From: JAHBXE01 sp044222195
Lineage (GTDB): Bacteria; Planctomycetota; Phycisphaerae; Phycisphaerales; UBA1924
Reading direction: 5' to 3'
DNA: 64,000 bases
NCBI GenBank assembly: GCA_044222195.1
Contig: JBGANS010000002.1
Location: 186,001-250,000 of the forward strand
The number at the start of each line of letters is the position of its first letter. Within the stretch, counting starts at the first letter, position 1. The notes under the pieces are model-generated. The model had not been told where the DNA came from, did not search any database, and was given only the letters and a program-made list of their open reading frames with translations. The position numbers were made by a program, and so were the translations under genes. This document shows, in pieces, positions 1-7,775 of this stretch.

Positions 1-1
1 G

Positions 2-97
2 AAGTTGATTGTGTCGCGGATGGAGAAGGCGATGGAGTTGAGTGTGCCGCTCAAGGTGGACTCGGGGATGGCGCGGGATTGGTTTGAAGGGAAGTGA
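2..97 (+). CDS. polA: DNA polymerase I, C-terminal end (partial)
   Basis: Only the last 31 codons are present; the gene enters from the left edge and stops with TGA at 95-97. The visible peptide has the form IVSRMEKAMELSVPLKVD...DWFEGK. This matches the end of the polymerase domain of family A DNA polymerases, where a VxxxMExAxxLxVPLxV strand is followed by a short helix with a conserved Trp (for example DWLSAKE in Thermus). The enzyme does gap filling and Okazaki-fragment processing. The call rests on this short but characteristic tail, so the identity is likely rather than certain. Confidence 0.75.
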   Translation, partial: KLIVSRMEKAMELSVPLKVDSGMARDWFEGK

Positions 98-171
98 CGC
101 GGTGGCCTGACTTCCCGAGGAGGTCCACCACGGAAGTGAGGTCGGTCTTGCGAGCGCGGGTGTGGACAGTC

Positions 172-327
172 ATGGCGTGGGCTGGTGGGGTGGCCGATGG
201 TGGGCCGATGGTGGGGCGGTGGATGCGGGCGGCGGCGGGGCAGTGCCAGACGTGTCGGTATGAGTTGAAGAGGCTCTCGGGTGGGGTGTGTCCGGAGTGT
301 GGGGAGGCGGTCGTGGATCCGGCGTGA
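172..327 (+). CDS. small zinc-ribbon protein
   Basis: A short ORF of about 51 residues if ATG 172 is used; the frame is open back to a GTG at 94 that overlaps the polA stop. It holds one clear motif, CQTCRYELKRLSGGVCPECG, in which two CxxC pairs are about 12 residues apart. That is a zinc ribbon like the CxxCxYDLRGLP...CPECG ribbons at the C termini of the proteins at 20602 and 30109. Nothing else is recognisable and there is no membrane segment from ATG 172. The start is unsure, since neither a Shine-Dalgarno nor a -10 box is well placed. The motif makes it likely that this is a real gene rather than chance. Confidence 0.5.
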   Translation: MAWAGGVADGGPMVGRWMRAAAGQCQTCRYELKRLSGGVCPECGEAVVDPA

Positions 328-376
328 CGGAGCCGAGGAGTTCGACCTCGTCGGCGGAAGAGAGATTGTCGGCGAC

Positions 377-2785
377 CTACCGACTGGGCGCTTCGTCTTC
401 GGGGGTCACCGCTGGGATGGGCTCTGATTCATCGGCTCTGTCGAGTTCGCGGAGCCTCGCGTTGGGAACGGATGATGCGGGAAGGTCGGTGAGCCAGGCC
501 AGGGCGCCGAGTGAATCGGAGAGGCGCGGGTTGACCAGGAATCCGTTGGCGATGAGCGCGGCCCGGCACTTGGCGACGTCGGCGGCGACCTGCTTGTGAT
601 CGGGCTGCGAGACGGTGCCGCGGGAGACGGCCAGTGCGAGATTCATGCCGGCGCTGTCGTGGTTGGCGGCGCCGAGGTGGGCGGCGGCCAGGGCGAAGCG
701 GAAACAGGCGAGGTGCTTGGACTTGCTGCCGTAGGCGGCTTCGTGGCGTGGCTGGAGCTGTTCGAGGCACTCGGCGGCTTCGGCGAAGCGGCCGAGGCGG
801 GACAGGGCCTCGGCGCGGACGAGGAGAGACTCGGCGGTTCGGGAGTGCAGCGGGCCCATGGCACGCAGGCGCACCTGCGCGGATTCGTTGGCGAGCTTTT
901 CCGCGGTTTGAACATCACCTTCGATCAGGTACAGATTGGCGAGGTAGATCCGGACGCGGGCGGTTTCGAGAGTGTCGGCCAAGCCCTCCGCGAGCATGTC
1001 GGCGAGCGTGTGGTCGAGCAGTCGGCGGGCCTCGCTGAACTTTCGCGCACGGAACTCGATGTTGCACGCGGCCTCGTAGGCGACGGCGCGGAGCTTGCGA
1101 TCCTTGCCCGCGACCTGAAACATGAGCGGAGACATCGCCCGGGCGACTTCGAAGTTGGCCTGGGAGCTGGCGGCCGTGCAGCAGATGCCCAGGGCCCTGA
1201 AGTATTCTGCCGGGAATGCCGGGTTCAAGGCTGCTCTGCCGTCTTCCCATGCTTCCGGGTAGCGCAGGAAGTGGCACAAGGCTTCGCCGCGCTCATCGTG
1301 AAGCCTGGCGAGGGTCTGGGGGTTGGGCGTCGGAAGGCTTTCCTCGGCCGCGATGGCCCTGGCCCAGTAGTCAACGGTTTGGTCGGCGTTCCCGGCGGAG
1401 CGAGCGACCTTGGCGCGCAGGATGTGGAACTGCACTTTCGCCTCGGGGGTCTCGGGCTCGACGAGGTGCTCGAGCTCCGGCTCGATGAGCGCCATGAGTT
1501 CCTTGCGGCTGAGCCTGGGCACGCGGGTCGCGGTGTGGACGACTTTCTCGATGATGCTTCCCATCGCCTGGGTGAGCTGCCGTTGAGCCAGGGCCTCGGA
1601 GTCTGCGCGCTGAACGGCCTGCGTGAGGTTGACGTTCTGCCGGTTGACGCGGACGGTCTGTGCGATGGAAACCGTGGCGAGGGAGAGGATGGCCGCGGCG
1701 GCGAGGGCTGCCGCGCTGCAGGCGACGGCGTGCCGACCGATGAACTTGGCGGCGGTGTACAACCTGCTCGGCGGGTGGGCGGTCACGGGCTCACGGTTGA
1801 GGAAGCGGCGGACATCGGCGGCAAGGGCATCGACGGTCTGATAGCGGAGTGCGGGGTCGGGGCTCATGGCCTTGAGCACGATCCAGTCGATTTCGCGCGT
1901 GAGGGTGGGGCAGACCAGAGATGGTCGCCGGGCGATCCCGCTGCGGACCGCATCGATCAGGGCCGGGAGGGACAGGTCGCGCGGGAAGGGCTGGACTCCC
2001 GTGAGGAGACGATAGAGCAGAGCGCCGAGGCTGTACACATCGCTGCGGGTGTCGGTTTCGGTTGGCCGGTCGAGCTGTTCTGGGGATGAGTAGGCCGGGG
2101 TTCCCGCGAAGCAGGTGAGGGTCGGGGTTTCGGCGGCGCGGCCGTGCAGGTCGTCCACGAGGTGGGCGATCCCGAAGTCGAGGACGCGGGGCAAGCCGGT
2201 CTCATCCACCAGGACGTTGGAAGGTTTGAGGTCGCGGTGAATCACGCCGCGCTGGTGGGCGTGCGCGACCGCATCGCATACCTGAGCGAAGACGGGGAGG
2301 ATGCGTTCGGTGGCGAGGCGCTCGGGGTTGGGGGGCGGTCCATCGGCCCAGCGATCGATGGGGACGCCGGCGATGTGCTCCATCAGAAGGGTCGGGGCGC
2401 CGTCGATGTCCTCGGCTCCGTGGACGGTCACGATGGAGGGGTGGTGCAGGCGGCACAGGGCCTGGATTTCCTGGGCGAAGCGGGTGTGGGATCTCGTGCT
2501 CAGCGAGTGTCCGCCGGCGATGCGTTTGATCGCGATGGTGCGGCCGGTGCCGGGCTGCACAGCCTTGTAGACGACGCCCTGGCCGCCGCGGCCGATTTCT
2601 TCGAGGAGTTCGTAGGGGCCGAGTCGGCCGGGCGGAGGCGTGGGACTTTCGGATTGTCGGGCGCGCAGGATCCAGTCGGAGGGACTGTCGAGTCCGAATG
2701 CCGCGGCGAGGGCGGGGTCGTCGAACTCGGCGCCTTCGACGTGGGCCGGCGTTCCGGCATTGGAGCTTGGCAGGGGCTCATCCAT
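377..2785 (-). CDS. membrane-anchored Ser/Thr protein kinase with TPR-like C terminus
   Basis: An 802-residue Hanks-type kinase. The N-terminal half carries a glycine-rich loop GRGGQGVVYK, catalytic loop HRDLKPSN, DFG, and an activation segment GTPAYSSPEQ, together about residues 55-320. A single hydrophobic segment near 335-355 is followed by a long alpha-helical region with TPR-like repeats (tetratricopeptide pattern with Ala/Leu/Tyr spacing), presumably outside the membrane and used for binding partners. ATG 2785 is chosen because GAGG lies 6 nt upstream and because it overlaps the stop of the upstream sigma gene (ATGGATGA), which suggests translational coupling. The sigma-kinase pairing is a known planctomycete arrangement in which the kinase may control or sense for the sigma factor; that role is inferred here. 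Confidence 0.88.
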   Translation of the reverse strand: MDEPLPSSNAGTPAHVEGAEFDDPALAAAFGLDSPSDWILRARQSESPTPPPGRLGPYELLEEIGRGGQGVVYKAVQPGTGRTIAIKRIAGGHSLSTRSHTRFAQEIQALCRLHHPSIVTVHGAEDIDGAPTLLMEHIAGVPIDRWADGPPPNPERLATERILPVFAQVCDAVAHAHQRGVIHRDLKPSNVLVDETGLPRVLDFGIAHLVDDLHGRAAETPTLTCFAGTPAYSSPEQLDRPTETDTRSDVYSLGALLYRLLTGVQPFPRDLSLPALIDAVRSGIARRPSLVCPTLTREIDWIVLKAMSPDPALRYQTVDALAADVRRFLNREPVTAHPPSRLYTAAKFIGRHAVACSAAALAAAAILSLATVSIAQTVRVNRQNVNLTQAVQRADSEALAQRQLTQAMGSIIEKVVHTATRVPRLSRKELMALIEPELEHLVEPETPEAKVQFHILRAKVARSAGNADQTVDYWARAIAAEESLPTPNPQTLARLHDERGEALCHFLRYPEAWEDGRAALNPAFPAEYFRALGICCTAASSQANFEVARAMSPLMFQVAGKDRKLRAVAYEAACNIEFRARKFSEARRLLDHTLADMLAEGLADTLETARVRIYLANLYLIEGDVQTAEKLANESAQVRLRAMGPLHSRTAESLLVRAEALSRLGRFAEAAECLEQLQPRHEAAYGSKSKHLACFRFALAAAHLGAANHDSAGMNLALAVSRGTVSQPDHKQVAADVAKCRAALIANGFLVNPRLSDSLGALAWLTDLPASSVPNARLRELDRADESEPIPAVTPEDEAPSR

Positions 2786-3380
2786 GGGTGACCTCTTCAT
2801 CGCGGACCTGCGTGGCGATTTGTTCCTTGAGATACCCCCGCATGCGCTGCTGAGCTTTGTAGACGGCCTGTTCGCTCATGGACAGGTCCCTGGCGATGTC
2901 TGGGACGGACTTGCCGGCGAGCGTGGCTTCGAGGACGGAGACGCTGGTGGAATCGACCTTTTGGCGCACGGTCGCGAGGGCCATTCGGTAGTGGTGGTTC
3001 ATCCACTCCTGCTCCAGGAGTTCGTCGGAGGTCTTGGTGTCGGCCAGGGCGTCGCCGCCCTCGGGGGTTACCGACCAACCGGCGGGCTTTGGACGCGCGG
3101 CCCAGTCGGAAAGACCGGATCGGACGCAACGGAAGAGATAGTCGCGGAAGCGGCCTTTGTCCGGGTTGTACTGGAAGTTGCGGAGCCCGGACAGGAGCTT
3201 GGAAAACACGGCCTGGATGATGTCCTCGGCGTCGGCGTGCTGAACGCCGAGGGAGCAGCAGAAGCGGGTGAGCATTTCGCGGTAACGACCTTCGAACTCG
3301 GCCCAGGCCTGGGCGTTGTCGCTGTCGCGCACTTCCAGCAGAAGGGTGGCGCTGGTCTTGGTGGTGGATGGGTGGAGCAC
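2778..3380 (-). CDS. ECF-type RNA polymerase sigma factor
   Basis: A 200-residue sigma-70 family protein of ECF size. Region 2 is visible around residues 30-75 (RYREMLTRFC...DAEDIIQAVFSKL, with the helix used for core binding and -10 recognition). Region 4 is around 150-190 (LAGKSVPDIARDLSMSEQAVYKAQQRM, a helix-turn-helix for -35 recognition). The start is GTG 3380, with AGAGGA 6 nt upstream. Its stop overlaps the start of the downstream kinase gene, so the two are a coupled operon. No zinc-binding anti-sigma gene is next to it, consistent with kinase-linked regulation in planctomycete ECF groups (inference). Confidence 0.9.
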   Translation of the reverse strand: MLHPSTTKTSATLLLEVRDSDNAQAWAEFEGRYREMLTRFCCSLGVQHADAEDIIQAVFSKLLSGLRNFQYNPDKGRFRDYLFRCVRSGLSDWAARPKPAGWSVTPEGGDALADTKTSDELLEQEWMNHHYRMALATVRQKVDSTSVSVLEATLAGKSVPDIARDLSMSEQAVYKAQQRMRGYLKEQIATQVRDEEVTHG

Positions 3381-3718
3381 ACACGTTCCTCTCTGTCGGC
3401 CCCGGGTGCTGAACGGGCGGGCCCCAAGATACCACGAACCGGGCGCATTAGTGTGCGGCGGGGGCGTCGTTTTGCGGTTTTTGGGGCCGCGGATGATTCT
3501 GGGACCGGTCTGGAGACGGACCAGATGCGCCCGGAGGAACGCGGGTCTGCCGGATCGAAGGGCTTGGGGCCGGGGCGAGAGCGGGTGGCGGCAGTCGCCG
3601 GCCCTGCGTGACGGGCCCTGCGGGATTGGACGGGAAACCTGCCGTCGGAATCGTTTTGGTGTCCAAAGGCGAGGCCTGTGGCGGTAAACCCGTGGTCTGG
3701 CATGTGAAGGGAGCGGCC
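3381..3718. other. divergent intergenic region, no gene seen
   Basis: About 338 nt separate the leftward sigma factor gene from the rightward secreted protein. I see no convincing ORF, tRNA or repeat. It must hold two divergent promoters, but neither shows a good -35/-10 pair by eye. Confidence 0.5.
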
Positions 3719-4210
3719 TTGAAGAAGTCTTACTCCATCGCGACAGGCGGGGCGGTTGTGGCGGGGCTCATCTACGCGGGCGCGACCGCGGCGCAGCAGC
3801 CGCCGGAAGCTTGGGTGGGTCGTACGCGAGCTGGGGGCGGCGGGGCGGACGGGCCGGGATTGACGCTCGACTGGCACACGGTTGACGGCGGCGGGGCCAC
3901 GTTCCTGACTGGCGGGTTGTTCGCGCTGGGGTCCACGGCGGGCCAGGCGGATGCGGGGCGCATGTCCGGAGGCGGCTTTGAGCTTGGCGGCGGGTTTTGG
4001 TACGGGGTTCAGTCCGCCGGGTCGTGCTACGCGAACTGCGATGGTTCGACGGGCACGCCGCAGCTCACGGCGAACGACTTTCAGTGTTTTGTGAACTCAT
4101 TCGCCGCGGGGAGCGCGTACGCGAACTGTGATGGTTCGACGGGGACTCCGGCGCTGACGGCGAATGACTTTCAGTGCTTTGTCAACACGTTTGCGGGGGG
4201 TTGCACGTAG
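3719..4210 (+). CDS. secreted protein with two GC-type dockerin units
   Basis: A 163-residue exported protein. TTG 3719 is chosen over the longer open frame because GAAGGGAG sits 5 nt upstream and the resulting N terminus (KKSY, then a hydrophobic stretch ending in ATAAQ) is a good signal peptide. The middle has the pattern TLDWHTVDGGG...LGSTAGQADAG...SGGGFELGGGFW, which recurs in planctomycete secreted proteins. The C terminus has two copies of ANCDGSTGTPxLTANDFQCFVN, about 28 residues apart, each with one Cys near each end and Asp/Asn positions that resemble a calcium-binding dockerin loop. It was probably exported and attached to a surface partner through this tail (inference). It directly precedes the collagen-like genes. 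Confidence 0.75.
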   Translation: MKKSYSIATGGAVVAGLIYAGATAAQQPPEAWVGRTRAGGGGADGPGLTLDWHTVDGGGATFLTGGLFALGSTAGQADAGRMSGGGFELGGGFWYGVQSAGSCYANCDGSTGTPQLTANDFQCFVNSFAAGSAYANCDGSTGTPALTANDFQCFVNTFAGGCT

Positions 4211-4293
4211 CGTCGAGCGTGCGCGGCGAAGGTGTGTGATGTGCGTCGCGCTGGGTCGGGGCCGGTTTGGGTCACTGTTTTGGAGAAGGCATC

Positions 4294-7200
4294 ATGAGCC
4301 ATGTCCATGTCTCGGGCTTGCGTTCCATCCGTGCGCTGGTACTGGCCTGCGGGCTTGCGATTGGAGGGAGCGTGTCGGCGCAGTCGCCGACGGACCGCTC
4401 GTTCACGTACCAGGGGCAACTCAAGCAGAGTGGGGCGACCGTGAACGGGACGGCGGATGTGAGGTTTGGGCTGTTCGACGCGGTGAGCGGAGGGTCTGCG
4501 GTGGGAAGCACGCTGAGCGTGAACGGGTTGACACTGGTGAACGGGCTGTTCACGGTGGACCTGGACTTCGGTGTGGGGGCGTTCAATGGAGAGGGGCGCT
4601 GGATTGAGGTGCAGGTGAGGAGCCCGGCGGGTGCGGGAGTGTTCACGACATTGACGCCGCGGCAACCGATCTTGGCGGCGCCGTACGCGCTGTTTGCGTT
4701 GAATGGGAATCCGGGGCCGACGGGGGCGAATGGGGCGAATGGTGCGACCGGTCCGACTGGGGCCACGGGAGCGCAAGGCGCCGCGGGACCAATGGGAGCG
4801 CAAGGCATCTCGGGGCCGACGGGCTTCGCCGGGCCGACGGGCGCCGCAGGCCCGACAGGGGCGTCCGGGAGCGCCGGGGCGACGGGAGCGACCGGAGCAC
4901 AAGGTGCTCAAGGGAGCGCGGGGCCAACTGGAGCACAAGGCAGTGCGGGGCCGACGGGAGCGCCGGGGAGCGTTGGGGCCACAGGAGCAACGGGAGCTCA
5001 GGGCAACGCGGGCCCAACGGGCGGCGCGGGCCCCACCGGTGCACCGGGCGCGCAGGGCAGTGTCGGACCGACTGGCGCCACGGGCGCTCCAGGGAGTGCC
5101 GGCCCGACCGGAGCAGCGGGAGCAACGGGTGCGCCGGGCGGCGCTGGACCGACCGGCGCGACGGGTTCGACAGGCGCGCAAGGTAGCGCTGGGCCGACGG
5201 GGCCATCGGGTGTGGCCGGGTCGGCGGGAGCTACGGGGCCGACGGGCCCGGCGGGCAGTGCCGGGCCGACTGGTGCGCAGGGCGGTGCTGGTCCGACGGG
5301 ATTGACGGGTCCGACTGGTGCACAAGGCGTTGCGGGTCCAAGCGGGTCGGCGGGAAGCGCTGGTCCGACCGGTGCGCCCGGCTCTGCCGGGCCTACGGGT
5401 GCAACGGGCGCGACAGGAGCGCAGGGGACGGCAGGATCTGCGGGGGCCACCGGTCCGACCGGAGTCCAGGGGATCGCGGGACCGACCGGCGTGGCGGGTC
5501 CGACTGGCGCGGCCGGGAGCGCTGGTCCGACGGGAGCCGCGGGCCCGACCGGAGCGGCTGGTGCCACCGGGCCATCGGGTGCCACCGGCGTGCAGGGCAA
5601 TGCCGGTGCAACAGGCGCGGTCGGACCGACGGGTCCGCAGGGCGGCGTAGGCCCGAGCGGTGCGCCGGGGAGCGCTGGTCCAACTGGGGCCGTCGGACCG
5701 ACCGGTTCACAAGGTGTGCAGGGTGTACCTGGTCCAACGGGTGCTCAGGGAAGTGTGGGGCCAACGGGTGCCGCGGGCGCGGCGGGGCCGCAGGGTGTAT
5801 CGGGAAGCACAGGACCGACCGGACCGGCGGGTGCTTCGCCGTGGCAGCTCAATGGGAGCAACGCGTTCTTTGATACCGGAAACGTCGCGGTCGGAGTATC
5901 GATTCCGCCCTCGAATGATCGTTTGTATGTCGAGTCATCCACGCAGGTCGCGCTTCGGGCGGTTTCGAGCTACGGCTTTGGCGCGGGCGTGTTTGGGCGT
6001 GCGAGTTCGCCCACCGGGGTTGTCTTCGGCGTCGTCGGAAACTCGGACAGCACGTCGGGCACGGGGGTGAGCGGACGGGTGGCCGCGACGACGGGCCTCA
6101 CGACGGGCGTCTCCGGCACGACAGACAGCAGCAGCACCGGGGCGATTGGCGTGTATGGCGCCGCGACCGCGGGGACGGGGCAGACGCGGGCGGGGTACTT
6201 CCAGAACCCAAGCAGCACGGGCCTGGGGGTGCTCGCGTACGTGGATGGATCTCCTGGCACGGGGGCATTCAACGCGGCGGTCTTTGCCAACAACGGCGGG
6301 GAATCGGGGGGCGGCACCAACTACGGCGTGATCGGTCAATCGCTGACTTCGACGGGAACGAGCTACGGTGTGTATGGGTATTCGGCGAGCAACGCCGGCG
6401 TGGCGGTGCGGGGGTATGTTGATTCGCCGACGGGGATCAACTACGGCGCCTTCTTCAGCAACGAAAGCGACGAGGGGCGTGGGGTGTTCGGGCGAGCGAT
6501 TTCGCTTACAGGTGTGACGTACGGCGGCAAGTTCCACTCGGACAGCACGACGGGGTACGGCGTGTACGGCCTGGCGACGAGCACGACCGGCGTGAACTAC
6601 GGCGTGCACGGTGAGACGGCGAGTCCAACCGGATTCGGGGTGCACGGCCTGGCTTCCGCGGCGACCGGCAACTCCTCTGGCGTCTTTGGCGAGTCCAACA
6701 GCAGCAACGGATGGGGTGTTTTCGGCAAGGCCGACGGCGTGAACGCGATTGCGATTCAGGGGATCGCGGGCCACACGACGGGGATCAACTATGGAGTCGC
6801 CGGTCGAAGCCTGAGCGGCGTCGGATATGGGCTGTTCGGGCAGGCGACCGCGACGAGCGGCAACAACTACGGGTGCTACGGCGAGAGCAACAGCACCACC
6901 GGGCGCGGCGTCATGGGGACCGCGCTTTCGACGACCGGCAACAACTACGGGGTCTTTGGACAGAGCAACAGCACGAGCGGAATCGCCGTGTTCGGAAGCG
7001 CTGCGGCGACATCGGGCGGCACGTATGGCGGACGTTTCGAAGTCGCGAGCACGACCGGGATAGGGGTGTACGGCTTGGCGACGCCCACGACGGGGTCCAG
7101 CGCCGGTGTGATCGGTGAGAGCCGGAGCAACAGCGGCATCGGCGTGTTCGGGAACGCAACGTCGTCGAGCGGAGCGACGTACGGGGTGTACGGCCAGGCG

Positions 7201-7731
7201 CCGAGCGCCAGCGGCTATGGCCTCTGGGCCCAGGGGCGCACAGGCGCTTCGGGAACCAAGAGCTTCCGCATCGACCACCCGGACGATCCGGAGAACAAGT
7301 ACCTGTCGCACTTCTGCCACGAGGGTCCAGAGCCGCAGAACGTGTACAACGGGACGGTCGTGCTCAATGGGAACGGCGGGGCGACGGTCCGGCTCCCGGC
7401 GTACTTCGCGAAGATCAACCGCGATCCGCGGTACACGCTGACGGCGGTCGGGGCGCCGATGCCGCTGCTGCACGTGGCTGTGGAGATCAGCGAATCGGCG
7501 CTGCGCGACGGCGGGTCGTGCGAGTTCACGATCGCGGGCGGGGCACCGGGGCACAAGGTTTCCTGGCGCGTGGATGGGATCCGCAATGATGCATGGGTGA
7601 GGGCGCACGGCGCGGCGGTGGAGGTCGAGAAAGAGGGCGTCGAAAGGGGCACGTACCAGCATCCGGAGCTGTACGGCCAGCCCGCGGAGAAGGGCCTGAG
7701 CTTCATCCGCACTCGCGACACCAACCCCTGA
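4294..7731 (+). CDS. collagen-like exoprotein 1 (126 Gly-X-Y triplets)
   Basis: A 1145-residue secreted protein. Order of parts: signal peptide (about 1-29, ending VSAQ); an N-terminal beta-rich domain (FTYQGQLKQSG...NGLFTVDLDFG...LTPRQPILAAPYAL) to about 137; a perfectly periodic collagen-like stretch at residues 138-515 (126 triplets, mostly GPT, GAT, GAQ, GSA); a long series of short repeats rich in GVYG, GVFG and TTGxxYG steps to about 985; and a C-terminal domain from about 989 starting KSFRIDHPDDPENKYL. ATG 4294 has GGAGAAGG just upstream. There is no proline at Y positions that would require hydroxylation; Thr and Gln are common, as in other bacterial collagens. It is the first of three tandem paralogues and probably forms a trimeric surface fibre (inference). 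Confidence 0.85.
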   Translation: MSHVHVSGLRSIRALVLACGLAIGGSVSAQSPTDRSFTYQGQLKQSGATVNGTADVRFGLFDAVSGGSAVGSTLSVNGLTLVNGLFTVDLDFGVGAFNGEGRWIEVQVRSPAGAGVFTTLTPRQPILAAPYALFALNGNPGPTGANGANGATGPTGATGAQGAAGPMGAQGISGPTGFAGPTGAAGPTGASGSAGATGATGAQGAQGSAGPTGAQGSAGPTGAPGSVGATGATGAQGNAGPTGGAGPTGAPGAQGSVGPTGATGAPGSAGPTGAAGATGAPGGAGPTGATGSTGAQGSAGPTGPSGVAGSAGATGPTGPAGSAGPTGAQGGAGPTGLTGPTGAQGVAGPSGSAGSAGPTGAPGSAGPTGATGATGAQGTAGSAGATGPTGVQGIAGPTGVAGPTGAAGSAGPTGAAGPTGAAGATGPSGATGVQGNAGATGAVGPTGPQGGVGPSGAPGSAGPTGAVGPTGSQGVQGVPGPTGAQGSVGPTGAAGAAGPQGVSGSTGPTGPAGASPWQLNGSNAFFDTGNVAVGVSIPPSNDRLYVESSTQVALRAVSSYGFGAGVFGRASSPTGVVFGVVGNSDSTSGTGVSGRVAATTGLTTGVSGTTDSSSTGAIGVYGAATAGTGQTRAGYFQNPSSTGLGVLAYVDGSPGTGAFNAAVFANNGGESGGGTNYGVIGQSLTSTGTSYGVYGYSASNAGVAVRGYVDSPTGINYGAFFSNESDEGRGVFGRAISLTGVTYGGKFHSDSTTGYGVYGLATSTTGVNYGVHGETASPTGFGVHGLASAATGNSSGVFGESNSSNGWGVFGKADGVNAIAIQGIAGHTTGINYGVAGRSLSGVGYGLFGQATATSGNNYGCYGESNSTTGRGVMGTALSTTGNNYGVFGQSNSTSGIAVFGSAAATSGGTYGGRFEVASTTGIGVYGLATPTTGSSAGVIGESRSNSGIGVFGNATSSSGATYGVYGQAPSASGYGLWAQGRTGASGTKSFRIDHPDDPENKYLSHFCHEGPEPQNVYNGTVVLNGNGGATVRLPAYFAKINRDPRYTLTAVGAPMPLLHVAVEISESALRDGGSCEFTIAGGAPGHKVSWRVDGIRNDAWVRAHGAAVEVEKEGVERGTYQHPELYGQPAEKGLSFIRTRDTNP
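4705..5838 (+). repeat. collagen-like coding repeat, 126 uninterrupted triplets
   Basis: Counting codons by hand gives 126 consecutive Gly-X-Y triplets with no break. The nucleotide repeat is degenerate: GGG, GGC, GGA and GGT are all used for Gly, so the array was kept at protein level and was not recently amplified as identical DNA. Confidence 0.9.
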
Positions 7732-7775
7732 GCACGGCGCTTTCAGGCCCCGAACCGGGGCGCGGAGGACTGAAC

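Noticed and set aside
596..2089. Long open frame on the + strand opposite the kinase gene
   Set aside because: High-GC shadow of the kinase: composition is Gly/Ala/Glu-rich without domains, and the minus strand has clear kinase motifs.
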